From a virus, in the IMG/VR virus record IMGVR_UViG_3300026512_000047, positions 1 through 31,560 of that record: 31,560 bases of DNA, one strand, 5' to 3'. The notes beneath the pieces are model-generated. The model was given only the letters and a program-made list of their open reading frames with translations, had not been told where the DNA came from and did not search any database. Made by a program: the position numbers and the translations under genes. Of the stretch, positions 23,478 through 31,386 are shown in pieces. Each line of letters opens with the position of its first letter. The stretch's first letter is position 1.

Positions 23478-26400
23478 TTATGTTGTATTTATTTGTGCAA
23501 ATCCATATGTGTCATATTTAAATCCTGTATCGTATCTAAATGTACCATGAACTGTTAATGTGAAATCATCATACATTATTGAATTTATATTATTACTATC
23601 ATCATATGCATTATTTTTATCGTATTTTATGTGTCTAATATTCCATCTCTTTTCAAAAAATCTTAAACGTTGACGAAAATCTGAAGAATCTGTAATGTTT
23701 AGTTTTTCATCTTTGTCTTCATATTTTACTTTATAATGGTCAGATTCTCTTATATCTAAATTTTCACGTGGTATTTCTGATACTTTATAATATGGACAAT
23801 CATCTAGATAAATGTTTGATAACATGCGTTTAAAATAATTGAAGTTAATTGAATCTTCCATAGCAACCCAATCACCAACAGGATCTGCTATTTCTATAAA
23901 TGGTGAAATCATTAACAATCTTGAATAATATGGTTTAAACAAATCAGTTACTGCCATAATATTGTTAAATAAAGTATCTGGTTGTAATAAGTTCAAGTTT
24001 GCATCTTTAAATAATTGTGATGCTGCTACCAAAAGATTGTATAATATTTCTCCGGGATTAACTGAAGAATCTATTGCCATTTTATTATTCGGTGATATTT
24101 CGTATACAAAATCTGATAATTCTGTATAATCATCAAACATTGGTAAATCATCATGATCAGTTTCTACTTTATTTAATCTATCGTCTAATTTATCTTCTTT
24201 TAAATCTCTTGCAAAGTATTTTCTACATATTTCCTGAGTAGATAAATTTGGATCTGTTGGTTTAGTTGATGGAAAATATTCTAATTTACATGTTGCTAAT
24301 ATTTTCAATATTTTTGGATATAATGTTACAATATTTATATAAGTGCCATCATCTTTTTCACAGAAAACTATTTTACTTCTACTCGTTTCGTTTATAAATA
24401 TCCGTTTACAATTTTCTGATAAATCACCATTATTTCCTTCAAGCATATTATACTGTTTATATGTATCGCTTAAGATTCTAATATATTCTGGTATTTCTTT
24501 TATATCATATAAATCATGTATTTTATCGAGAAAGCCAGGTTCTGCAATTTTTGGATTTGATAAATCATAATCAGGGTAAGCACTAAATGAAACGATTGAA
24601 ATTATATTTTTTATATCATAATCAGAAACAGCATCATAAATCATATAACTATAATGGTTATTTTCGTATTTATCGTGGTGAATTGCGAATACATGTTCAA
24701 ATGTGTATGATCCAACATTTATATGCGCACCTATAGATTCTAATTTTTTATCTATATTAAAGTAAAAATAACAAGATTTTGTCCATGGTGTTTTTGAAAT
24801 ATAGTTTTGATTAATATCCATCTGAATATTACAAATATCAGTAGCAAATGAATATGGATCAGTTTCTCTATCGAATTTTTTATCAGTATCATATTTAAAT
24901 GGTCTTGGTTGTATTGCAAAAGTTTTGTTACAATATTCACCCATATTTTCAAATTTACCGTAAACTGGATGACCCATACCAAGTTCAAAGTCAAAATCAT
25001 ATTTCCAATTTGTATCATAGTAGTCACCACCAAATCCTTTTACATGATATGAAACCCTAAGTTCAGGGCTTTCACAACATGCAATTTCTAATTGTTTTAT
25101 AAGTGGCCAGTAATATGCAATTTCACCTGTATTTTTATTTTTAACATCTATAAAGAAATATTTTTTATTGAATGTATTTTCTAAGTCATATACGACATCC
25201 TTATCATACATTAAATGATTGTAAAGTAATTTTTTCGGTCCTTCCATACATTTATTATCATCTGCTTTATCTGGACCAGATGGTGGAACCATTGTTTCAA
25301 TATCTACAAATTCTAATCCATAATTCGAAAAATCTAATCCACAGAAATCTTGATCAGCAACAATTGTATTTTCATACTCGTAACATGGTTTACTTATTCT
25401 GGATGGTATTAACATTCCAGAAATATATTTTGGTACTATTTTTTCTTTTATATTATCAGAAACGTCGTATGTAATTTTAAATGTGTGATAAATTGGTAAA
25501 TTTGTATTTTGATCTTCATACACTAAATATAAGTAATCACCTTCAGCATAAACCATAGGCTGATGATTTTTCATTAATTTAGCAAATTCATATCGTTTTA
25601 TACCATGTATTCTTTTTATTAATAACTCAGTTATATCCAAGAATAGTTCGTATCTTGGGTCTGGATCTAACATTAATATTCTTGTGCCTTTACTTAATTT
25701 TGAACGGATAGAAATAAATAGACGATTTTTATTATCTGTTGATGCCTGTATCGTTGATAAATCATAATGTTTTGGATTTATTAGTGCCAATAGTTTTTTA
25801 TAACTTTTACAAATATTCCATATATAAATTGCACCTTTACAGTTATCTTCGTCGCTTCTTGAAATTAAATATGTTAATGTTGGTGTAGTTACAATGAATG
25901 GATCTTTCATCCATACAGTTTGATCTATATCCATGATTCTTGTTAATGAATAATTTGCCAAATTTAGAATATATGTTTTATAATTCTTTTCGCCATTTTC
26001 ATTATATCCACCGGTTATACATATACTGTTACATGCAACACCGGGTGTTATAATTGCATCTGTAAGTTTTAAACCTATATCTATTTTAAATACAGGATTA
26101 TTAAATGAATAACTATCGTTTATATATAAATTAGTATTGTATTCTCCGGTATCTTTAAATTTCCCACCAAGTATAACCATTTTATTTGCTGTATATGTTA
26201 TTCCAGCACCTTCAAGATTATCTATTTTCAACATTGAACTTTCAGCTTGCAGTGGATAGTTTACTGCAGGTATTTGTTGTAATACACTTTTAAATTTACA
26301 ATTTGAAATTTTTGATTTTATAGTTCCAAAATCATTACAATATCTGGTGTTAAATTGGTTATTTAATTCATCAATAATTATATCGCTTTCAGTATCTACA

Positions 26401-27344
26401 GGATTGAATGTATATGTTCGCCTGTTTGGATCATCATGAACTTCTCTATTTAATTCATTTGATGATGTATAAATATAACGTATAAATTCATAAATATCTA
26501 AGTAATTTACAGGATCCGGTAATAAATCTATTTTTATTGTATGTGTATTATTATAATCTGTCATATCTCCATTGGTTTTACCATCCTGATATTTTTGGTA
26601 ATCTAAAACTGCATATGTACGTAATAAATCTATTGCAGATATATTCGATTGCATATTGATAAATAAATTAACATTAAAGTATGGAGACATTGCTCTATTA
26701 ACTTTATACGTCATTAATTCTTCAGGTTTTAAATACCAATGCGGATCCAATCTTGTGTGTTTTTCTATTTCAACTTTAACTGGAGTAATAATATTATTGT
26801 TTCCTGGTACTATATCTTTTATATATTCTATAAAGTATGCGTCATTTTTATCTTTTTCAAATAGTAGCTCATTAATGTCTAATCTTCCGTTTATGATAAT
26901 GTCTAGCATGTTTCTTACAGATGTTAATGAGCCTTTAATTTTATAATTTTTTATAAGGTTTAAGAGAATTTGTCTTTTTGTATATTCATTAAAGTTTACA
27001 AAAGGAAATCCAAACGATTTTAATAAATTATCAAGTAAGTCATTATTAACTTTAAATGGATTAGAAATATTTTCTAAATCATATAGTATTGTTTTATTTG
27101 CTGCTAATGATTGACCTACTAATTCGAAAATACTTTTGCTTGCATCTGTATCGTATAATGGCTGAGATATTACATTATCATAAAATTTTTTGTACTTTGT
27201 GAAATTATTTAATGTTTCACTTGTATTTGAAACATTGGTTATTGAATATGATGGATTTTCTAAACGTCCTTGATTATACGAAATATTATCAAAGTACTTT
27301 TTAAATAATTCTAATATTTTTTCGATATCTAATTCTGTAACCAT
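23478..27344 (-). CDS. Large baseplate/tail protein with gpI-like N-terminus and Kelch-like segment, 1288 aa
   Basis: Residues 75-155 (ELVGQSLAANKTILYDLENISNPF..., LLDNLLKSFGFPFVNF..., RQILLNLIKNYKIKGSLTSVRNMLDIIING) resemble the helical region of P2 gpI-like tail proteins. Around residues 380-480 a Kelch-like pattern appears: NKMVILGGKFKDTGEYNTNLY..., then ICITGGYNENGEKNYKTYILNL. The remaining part is Tyr/Asp-rich and beta-predicted, with EISPNNKMAIDSSVNPGEILYNLL and other helical stretches near the C-terminus. Such multi-domain proteins attach receptor-binding parts to the baseplate (T4 gp7 is a 1032-residue analogue in size). The ATG overlaps the end of the 201-residue gene by 1 nt, showing translational coupling. 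Structural role likely, exact position inferred. Confidence 0.65.
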   Translation of the reverse strand: MVTELDIEKILELFKKYFDNISYNQGRLENPSYSITNVSNTSETLNNFTKYKKFYDNVISQPLYDTDASKSIFELVGQSLAANKTILYDLENISNPFKVNNDLLDNLLKSFGFPFVNFNEYTKRQILLNLIKNYKIKGSLTSVRNMLDIIINGRLDINELLFEKDKNDAYFIEYIKDIVPGNNNIITPVKVEIEKHTRLDPHWYLKPEELMTYKVNRAMSPYFNVNLFINMQSNISAIDLLRTYAVLDYQKYQDGKTNGDMTDYNNTHTIKIDLLPDPVNYLDIYEFIRYIYTSSNELNREVHDDPNRRTYTFNPVDTESDIIIDELNNQFNTRYCNDFGTIKSKISNCKFKSVLQQIPAVNYPLQAESSMLKIDNLEGAGITYTANKMVILGGKFKDTGEYNTNLYINDSYSFNNPVFKIDIGLKLTDAIITPGVACNSICITGGYNENGEKNYKTYILNLANYSLTRIMDIDQTVWMKDPFIVTTPTLTYLISRSDEDNCKGAIYIWNICKSYKKLLALINPKHYDLSTIQASTDNKNRLFISIRSKLSKGTRILMLDPDPRYELFLDITELLIKRIHGIKRYEFAKLMKNHQPMVYAEGDYLYLVYEDQNTNLPIYHTFKITYDVSDNIKEKIVPKYISGMLIPSRISKPCYEYENTIVADQDFCGLDFSNYGLEFVDIETMVPPSGPDKADDNKCMEGPKKLLYNHLMYDKDVVYDLENTFNKKYFFIDVKNKNTGEIAYYWPLIKQLEIACCESPELRVSYHVKGFGGDYYDTNWKYDFDFELGMGHPVYGKFENMGEYCNKTFAIQPRPFKYDTDKKFDRETDPYSFATDICNIQMDINQNYISKTPWTKSCYFYFNIDKKLESIGAHINVGSYTFEHVFAIHHDKYENNHYSYMIYDAVSDYDIKNIISIVSFSAYPDYDLSNPKIAEPGFLDKIHDLYDIKEIPEYIRILSDTYKQYNMLEGNNGDLSENCKRIFINETSRSKIVFCEKDDGTYINIVTLYPKILKILATCKLEYFPSTKPTDPNLSTQEICRKYFARDLKEDKLDDRLNKVETDHDDLPMFDDYTELSDFVYEISPNNKMAIDSSVNPGEILYNLLVAASQLFKDANLNLLQPDTLFNNIMAVTDLFKPYYSRLLMISPFIEIADPVGDWVAMEDSINFNYFKRMLSNIYLDDCPYYKVSEIPRENLDIRESDHYKVKYEDKDEKLNITDSSDFRQRLRFFEKRWNIRHIKYDKNNAYDDSNNINSIMYDDFTLTVHGTFRYDTGFKYDTYGFAQINTT

Positions 27345-27949
27345 TATGGTAACCTTTGAACATTATTTTCTAATAGTGTATAAAGTTGCTCGTATAGTGA
27401 GACATAACATATTCCCAGTGAGATAGTATCATGTGTTTGAATACTATCCAATAAATTTATATGATCACTAATTGTGATATTATTTTCTAATTTAAATTTC
27501 CAAAATAAAAAAGTATGTTGTATCCATATATTTGATGATGAACTCACATCGATTTGTGAGTTCGGATCATGACCATTTTCAATTTGTGTAATAAAATTAG
27601 TATACTCATTTTCAAATAGTAAATTATCAGTCGAACCAATTGTTGAACTGCATACAAAAAAATTACCTTTTGTTACTAATGCATAGTCATATATTTGTCT
27701 TGATAAATATTTTATATCTGATAAATTTAATATTTTTAATTTATATACATAATTTATATTTTGCGTATATAATTCTGGAAAGAATATCAATTTAAAAATT
27801 GAATTTTGATTTATTTTATTTTCAAAATCATTTTCATCATACAACTCTGGCATTGATCTTATAATGGATGGGACCACTTGAATCCCATCCATTATTTGTA
27901 AAGAATTTATTTTTTTCTGTAAATAAAACAAAAAGTCCAAAATAACCAT
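27344..27949 (-). CDS. Unknown protein before the large tail protein, 201 aa
   Basis: Open frame from ATG 27949, 11 nt after the stop of the His-rich gene; the ribosome binding site is weak, suggesting coupling. The product is hydrophobic at its N-terminus (MVILDFLFYLQKKI), then has SIIRSMPELYDENDFENKINQNSIFKLIFFPELYTQNINYVYKL and helical and beta segments ending LLENNVQRLP. It overlaps the next gene by 1 nt. No family recognised. Position suggests a tail or baseplate component. Confidence 0.7.
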   Translation of the reverse strand: MVILDFLFYLQKKINSLQIMDGIQVVPSIIRSMPELYDENDFENKINQNSIFKLIFFPELYTQNINYVYKLKILNLSDIKYLSRQIYDYALVTKGNFFVCSSTIGSTDNLLFENEYTNFITQIENGHDPNSQIDVSSSSNIWIQHTFLFWKFKLENNITISDHINLLDSIQTHDTISLGICYVSLYEQLYTLLENNVQRLP

Positions 27950-27960
27950 AGTTATCTATT

Positions 27961-28320
27961 TTACTTTTTATCTTTGTTATCTTTTGAGTCTTTTTGCTCA
28001 TTTTTCTTTTCCACTTTTGTCTCAGATGATTTGTTTGTTACGTGTGCGTTACTATTTTCTGTGGATGATTTGTTACTTGATGACTTATGATGAGTTGTGT
28101 GATGATGCTTATGCGTATGAGTTTTTGGCTCTGGTTCATTAACCGGTTCTATTGTGTATTTAAATTTCAATACTTTAAGTTCTTTTTCTGCATTTTCTAT
28201 ATATTCATCACCTATAACAAATATAGTTGCAGGCACTGTAAAGTATACACCATTCACTCTTCCTGAAAATCCAACTGGTTCAGTTATCTGAATTTTTACT
28301 CTTTTTTTATCTTTTTTCAT
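27961..28320 (-). CDS. Small protein with His-rich linker and Lys/Ser tail, 119 aa
   Basis: AGGAGG precedes the ATG by 9 nt. The first 60 residues form a small beta domain (KRVKIQITEPVGFSGRVNGVYFTVPATIFVIGDEYIENAEKELKVLKFKYTIE). A His/Thr stretch follows (residues 66-78, THTHKHHHTTHH). The last 40 residues are Lys/Ser/Asn/Glu-rich and probably disordered. The N-terminal domain is similar in style to short head/tail completion or decoration proteins; the His cluster could bind metal. Function not recognised. It lies in the late block between the acidic gene and the 201-residue gene. Confidence 0.7.
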   Translation of the reverse strand: MKKDKKRVKIQITEPVGFSGRVNGVYFTVPATIFVIGDEYIENAEKELKVLKFKYTIEPVNEPEPKTHTHKHHHTTHHKSSSNKSSTENSNAHVTNKSSETKVEKKNEQKDSKDNKDKK

Positions 28321-28365
28321 AATTTAAAATCCTCCTATTTATTATAAAATTTATACACATGCGGG

Positions 28366-28400
28366 AATGGGTAATGTAATTGTTGTATACATTACCCATT
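28366..28400. terminator. Inverted repeat between acidic and His-rich genes
   Basis: AATGGGTAATGTA (28366-28378) and TACATTACCCATT (28388-28400) pair over 13 bp with a 9-nt loop. It follows the stop of the acidic gene. On the minus strand no T run follows, so it may be an mRNA-stabilising or partial terminator hairpin; a short T run is present on the plus side. Confidence 0.45.
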
Positions 28401-28415
28401 ATATTTTTAAATTAA

Positions 28416-29774
28416 TTAAAAATCATATTCCTCCGAAGAGTTAGCATCATCTGTGTTTTCGTTTAGTGAATCATCTTCGTCAAATATATCATCAGAGTTT
28501 GTATCTTCACTTACCATTATATTATCGGATATTGATGATATAACTGAGTTAAGAATCTGTTCTTCCTCTTTTATCAATGATTCATTAATATCTTCTTCTT
28601 TCTGAGTTTCTGCTTTATCTTTTTCATCTTCTTTTTCTTCATCCTCATCCTCATCGTCTTCATCATCCTCTATATCTTCATCAAGATCATCCTCATCATC
28701 ACTATCATCAGATTCAGTTAGCATGTCAAAATCATCATCCATTAAATCATCTTCCAATAGTGGATCTGTATCAAAAAGATCATCTGACGTAGAATCAATA
28801 TCTTCATCTAAAATATCAAGATCGTCGTCAGAAACATCAATATCTTCATCTAAAATATCAAGATCGTCGTCAGAAACATCAATATCTTCATCTAAAATAT
28901 CATCTACATCGTCGAAATCTAAATCATCAGATTCTTCGATAATATCAGATTCGTTGTCAAACTCATCTAAAAATGATTCTTCAATATTATCTTCTTCGTC
29001 TTCTTCATTTTCATCATCTTCTTCTTCATCAATTTCGTCTTCATCTTCAAGATCTTTATCTTCGTCATCCTCGTCATCATCATTAATATTTCCATTATCG
29101 TCAAGATCATCATCTTCATCTTCTTCATCATCAATTTCGTCTTCATCTTCAAGATCTTTATCTTCGTCATCCTCGTCATCGAGATCATCATCATCGATAT
29201 CATCAGAAACATCAATATCTTCATCTAAAATATCATCTGTGTTGTCGAAATCTAAGTCTGAGTCTTCATTAAGTAACTCATCATCCAAATCTGTATCAAA
29301 ATCACCATCTTCATTTAAAATATCATCGGTTTCATCAATAAAATCATCAAACATATTTTCATCTAATATATCGTCGTAAATGTTATCTGTAACATTCTTA
29401 GATATATCAAATGACTCGTTAAAAATTCCGTCTACATCTGAACTAAAGTCATCGTCGCTTTCACTTAATTCATTTTTCATTTCTTCAAGTAATGCATCAA
29501 TATCTTCGTCTGATTCTGTAGATAATGACTCTTCTAATTCATTTAATGTATTATCTGCACTATTTGAATCAGATATAGAACTACCACCTTTTAACCATTT
29601 TACATACTCAGATTCATGAATATTTTCTTGTGCATCCTCTTTTTCCATATAATCTTCAAGAAGTTTTGCTACACTCTGTAGTGGTGAAAATGTATCCATC
29701 TGACTTTTGCCGTTCCAGTATCTTATTTTATCCTGTGGTGTCGATTGCTTTTTAGGATTTTTAATATTATCCAT
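28416..29774 (-). CDS. Extremely acidic, internally repeated protein, 452 aa
   Basis: AGGAGG precedes the ATG. The first 70 residues look ordinary (NPKKQSTPQDKIRYWNGKSQ, SVAKLLEDYMEKEDAQ, SEYVKWLKGG). The remaining 380 are dominated by Asp, Glu, Ser, Ile and Leu in repeats such as DILDEDIDVSDDDL and DEDDEDKDLEDEDEIDDEED. At the DNA level there are 42-bp tandem copies at 28795-28836 and 28837-28878, a partial third copy after that, and two exact 51-bp copies (29028-29078 and 29130-29180). Such acidic proteins occur as phage prohead core/scaffold components (T4 gp67 is a small acidic example) or as DNA mimics. Neither can be shown here. Its place in the late block argues for a virion-assembly role. 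Plus-strand Ser-rich frames opposite it are artefacts. Confidence 0.8.
   Translation of the reverse strand: MDNIKNPKKQSTPQDKIRYWNGKSQMDTFSPLQSVAKLLEDYMEKEDAQENIHESEYVKWLKGGSSISDSNSADNTLNELEESLSTESDEDIDALLEEMKNELSESDDDFSSDVDGIFNESFDISKNVTDNIYDDILDENMFDDFIDETDDILNEDGDFDTDLDDELLNEDSDLDFDNTDDILDEDIDVSDDIDDDDLDDEDDEDKDLEDEDEIDDEEDEDDDLDDNGNINDDDEDDEDKDLEDEDEIDEEEDDENEEDEEDNIEESFLDEFDNESDIIEESDDLDFDDVDDILDEDIDVSDDDLDILDEDIDVSDDDLDILDEDIDSTSDDLFDTDPLLEDDLMDDDFDMLTESDDSDDEDDLDEDIEDDEDDEDEDEEKEDEKDKAETQKEEDINESLIKEEEQILNSVISSISDNIMVSEDTNSDDIFDEDDSLNENTDDANSSEEYDF
28795..28902 (-). repeat. 42-bp tandem repeat in the acidic gene
   Basis: Units at 28795-28836 and 28837-28878 are identical 42-mers, followed by a partial copy to about 28902; a related copy begins near 29211. 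Each unit encodes 14 residues of the form DILDEDIDVSDDDL, so copy number can change without a frameshift. Confidence 0.85.
29028..29180 (-). repeat. Two exact 51-bp direct repeats in the acidic gene
   Basis: 29028-29078 and 29130-29180 are identical, 102 nt apart, encoding the D/E-rich part with DEDKDLEDEDEID. They fit recent duplication or unequal recombination within the gene. Confidence 0.8.
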
Positions 29775-29861
29775 AATATATTCCTCCTAGTTATATTTGT
29801 ATTTTTTCGTCTTTGTTCAGAGTTTTTCGATTTTGTTCTATAAAGACAAAAAATAAAAAAA

Positions 29862-29892
29862 ATGTTGGATAGGGTTAATCCCTATCCAACAT
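29862..29892 (-). terminator. Rho-independent terminator after the membrane-protein genes
   Basis: ATGTTGGATAGGG (29862-29874) pairs with CCCTATCCAACAT (29880-29892) around TTAAT. On the minus strand it is followed by a run of T (29861 downward). It ends the transcript of the 207-residue protein and the small peptide and isolates them from the acidic gene. Confidence 0.9.
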
Positions 29893-29930
29893 CATATATA
29901 AAGGGGGTGTTATGTATTCTTACACATTCA

Positions 29931-30014
29931 CTAATAATTTTTTATAACGTTAAACATAATATTCAACACTACGAACACTACAAATATTTTACTCCTCCAC
30001 GACGCTTTTTTCAA
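29931..30014 (-). CDS. Very small membrane peptide, 27 aa
   Basis: A TTG start at 30014-30012 lies 5 nt after AAGGAGG, the best ribosome binding site in this stretch. The frame encodes 27 residues: a basic N-terminus (KKASWRSK), a hydrophobic core IFVVFVVLNIMFNVI and a short end KNY, then TAG. It looks like a single-span membrane peptide. It follows the 207-residue membrane-anchored protein by 24 nt and precedes the terminator at 29862-29892, so the two share a transcript. It could be a small partner of that protein, a toxin-like peptide or a leader. Too short to assign. Confidence 0.45.
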   Translation of the reverse strand: MKKASWRSKIFVVFVVLNIMFNVIKNY

Positions 30015-30038
30015 TTTAACCTCCTTAAACAGGTTTTT

Positions 30039-30662
30039 TTATTTTTTTAAAAGCTCGTAGTCAGTTCCGTTTTCATATACTGTAGTATATACTTTCTTTT
30101 TATCATCTGTTAGTCTATTACCATAATGAATCATTCCAATTTTTTGAAATTTTCCATCTTTTCCATATTTGACATAAATAGATGCATTACATTCGTATAC
30201 ACCATCTTCATCATTTTTTGATAACGTTATGAAATCATCAAGCTTTATTGCATCTGTTTTGTCTTTTGTTAACCATTTATTTAAGAATTTAATATTCTCT
30301 CTATCTTTTTCTGTGAAGTATAATCCAGATAGATATGGGTTTTTCGAATATCCTTCCGCTAGTTTTGATGAATATAAAATATCTGGATATAGTATTTTCT
30401 TTGCATTTTCTATAGGAGTTTGTGCATTACATCCTGCTAAGTGTCGTGGAGAATTTGCAAAGTGTGCATATATTACATATAGTAATACAGCAACAACAAT
30501 AAGAGCAACAGCTGCTATTGGTGCTTTTTCTTTTAAGAAATCATCATTTTTATCGTATTTCTTAAACTCTTTTTTGGTATCGTCAATTCCTTTTTCAAAT
30601 CTTTCTTTCATTTTTTCTCTCATTTTTTTTGATAACTCATCAAACTCATGTCTGTTCATCAT
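30039..30662 (-). CDS. Membrane-anchored protein with extracytoplasmic domain, 207 aa
   Basis: AAGGAGGG lies before a double ATG (30662 and 30659). Residues 1-46 are highly charged and helical (SKKMREKMKERFEKGIDDTKKEFKK). One membrane span lies at 47-68 (APIAAVALIVVAVLLYVIYAHF), and about 135 residues follow with two Cys (residues 78 and near 154), probably on the outer side. The topology, short cytoplasmic helix, one span and mixed alpha/beta domain, recalls VirB8-like or NTF2-like phage membrane proteins, but the similarity is only general. It may act at the host membrane during infection or lysis. Function unknown. Confidence 0.75.
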   Translation of the reverse strand: MMNRHEFDELSKKMREKMKERFEKGIDDTKKEFKKYDKNDDFLKEKAPIAAVALIVVAVLLYVIYAHFANSPRHLAGCNAQTPIENAKKILYPDILYSSKLAEGYSKNPYLSGLYFTEKDRENIKFLNKWLTKDKTDAIKLDDFITLSKNDEDGVYECNASIYVKYGKDGKFQKIGMIHYGNRLTDDKKKVYTTVYENGTDYELLKK

Positions 30663-30710
30663 TAATACCCTCCTTATAAAATACTTTTATTTTTTAATTC
30701 TAATTTATTT

Positions 30711-30719
30711 TGATATAAT
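30711..30719 (+). promoter_or_regulatory. Extended -10 promoter for a plus-strand small RNA
   Basis: TGATATAAT is a complete TGnTATAAT extended -10 element; no good -35 box is seen 17 nt upstream, which is usual for this promoter class. Transcription would begin near 30726, on the strand opposite to the neighbouring genes. Confidence 0.55.
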
Positions 30720-30725
30720 GTGATA

Positions 30726-30822
30726 CTTCGCATTGGCCTTCCGCTCGGAAGGACAACAGCGTGCTAGTCACGAAATTTTATGATTTCCCCTTTTTCCGCT
30801 AATATTTTATTAGCGGTATTTT
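30726..30822 (+). ncRNA. Candidate small non-coding RNA (about 97 nt)
   Basis: It lies between an extended -10 promoter (30711-30719) and a terminator hairpin (30796-30816, with TATTTT). The RNA would fold into a 5' hairpin: CCTTCC-GCTC-GGAAGG (30737-30752) extended by TTG/CAA and CGC/GCG pairs with small bulges. A single-stranded linker with CCCCTTTTT follows, then the terminator. There is no ribosome binding site or reading frame, and GC is far above the surroundings. It matches no RNA family I can name (not a tRNA). Orientation is opposite to the flanking genes. Confidence 0.5.
30796..30822 (+). terminator. Terminator of the candidate small RNA
   Basis: CCGCTAATA (30796-30804) pairs with TATTAGCGG (30808-30816) around TTT, then TATTTT follows on the plus strand. 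On the minus strand the hairpin is followed by A and G, so it is directional toward plus-strand transcripts. Confidence 0.7.
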
Positions 30823-30859
30823 AAACACTATCACATTTATCAAGAATGATATATTTTAT

Positions 30860-31072
30860 TTATTTGTTAAACATAATAGGTGCAATATTTTCATCAAACC
30901 ATTTTTTTGCATTTTCTTCTGTTTCAAAGAAATCTGATTTTAATTCAGATGTGGATGTTTTAAAAACCCAATAAATGATTTTTATATCTCCTATTACGGT
31001 TTTGAATAAATACACAAATGAAATATTTTCAATATTAACATAATTGTCATCTTTAATTTGTACGAATTTCAT
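30860..31072 (-). CDS. Hypothetical protein, 70 aa
   Basis: AGGAG lies about 7 nt before the ATG. The 70-residue product has a beta-strand pattern (KFVQIKDDNYVNIENISFVYLFKTVIGDIKIIYWVFKTST) followed by a helix EENAKKWFDENIAPIMF. This resembles small ligand- or protein-binding beta folds common in phage early genes, but no family is recognised. It ends before the non-coding stretch that carries the plus-strand small RNA. Confidence 0.7.
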   Translation of the reverse strand: MKFVQIKDDNYVNIENISFVYLFKTVIGDIKIIYWVFKTSTSELKSDFFETEENAKKWFDENIAPIMFNK

Positions 31073-31094
31073 AACACATCTCCTATTTTTTTAT

Positions 31095-31370
31095 TTAGAA
31101 AACATAATATGTTATGTAATCTTCTTTATTAGTCTGTGCCCACAATAAATCTTTTTCAAAATTAGAAATTATGTATGGATCTAATTCAAGATCATTATAG
31201 TTTTCTAACGCATCACGTACTTTATCTACACTAATATCAACAAATCCTGTGTCGCATGATAATTGACCGAATAAATCTAAAAAATCAACCAATTTTTCAT
31301 TATGTGTAAGATTAAATGTTGGCATTACTTCATACTCAATTTTATTTAATCTATATGCTCTTATTGACAT
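31095..31370 (-). CDS. Hypothetical protein, 91 aa
   Basis: I choose the ATG at 31370 (MSIRAYRLNKIEYEVMPTFNL) since it is 8 nt after AAAGGAG; an ATG 6 nt upstream is only 2 nt from the ribosome binding site. The product is acidic and helical (KLVDFLDLFGQLSCDTGFVDISVDKVRDALENYNDLELDPYIISNFEKDL). No family recognised; similar small proteins exist widely in phages. Tightly spaced with its neighbours on the minus strand. Confidence 0.7.
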   Translation of the reverse strand: MSIRAYRLNKIEYEVMPTFNLTHNEKLVDFLDLFGQLSCDTGFVDISVDKVRDALENYNDLELDPYIISNFEKDLLWAQTNKEDYITYYVF

Positions 31371-31386
31371 ATACATATCTCCTTTC

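Noticed and set aside
24752-25033. Minus-strand 93-residue frame inside the large tail protein
   Set aside because: Out-of-frame shadow of the 1288-residue gene; Met/Ile/Leu-rich composition is an artefact.
28723-29379. Plus-strand 218-residue Ser-rich frame
   Set aside because: It is the exact antisense of the Asp/Glu repeat region (GAT/GAA read backwards gives Ser-rich codons) and has no ribosome binding site.
30720-30771. tRNA or known ribozyme in the GC-rich intergenic hairpin
   Set aside because: It forms one bulged hairpin, with no cloverleaf, no TpsiC-like arm and no hammerhead, twister or HDV core that I can recognise.
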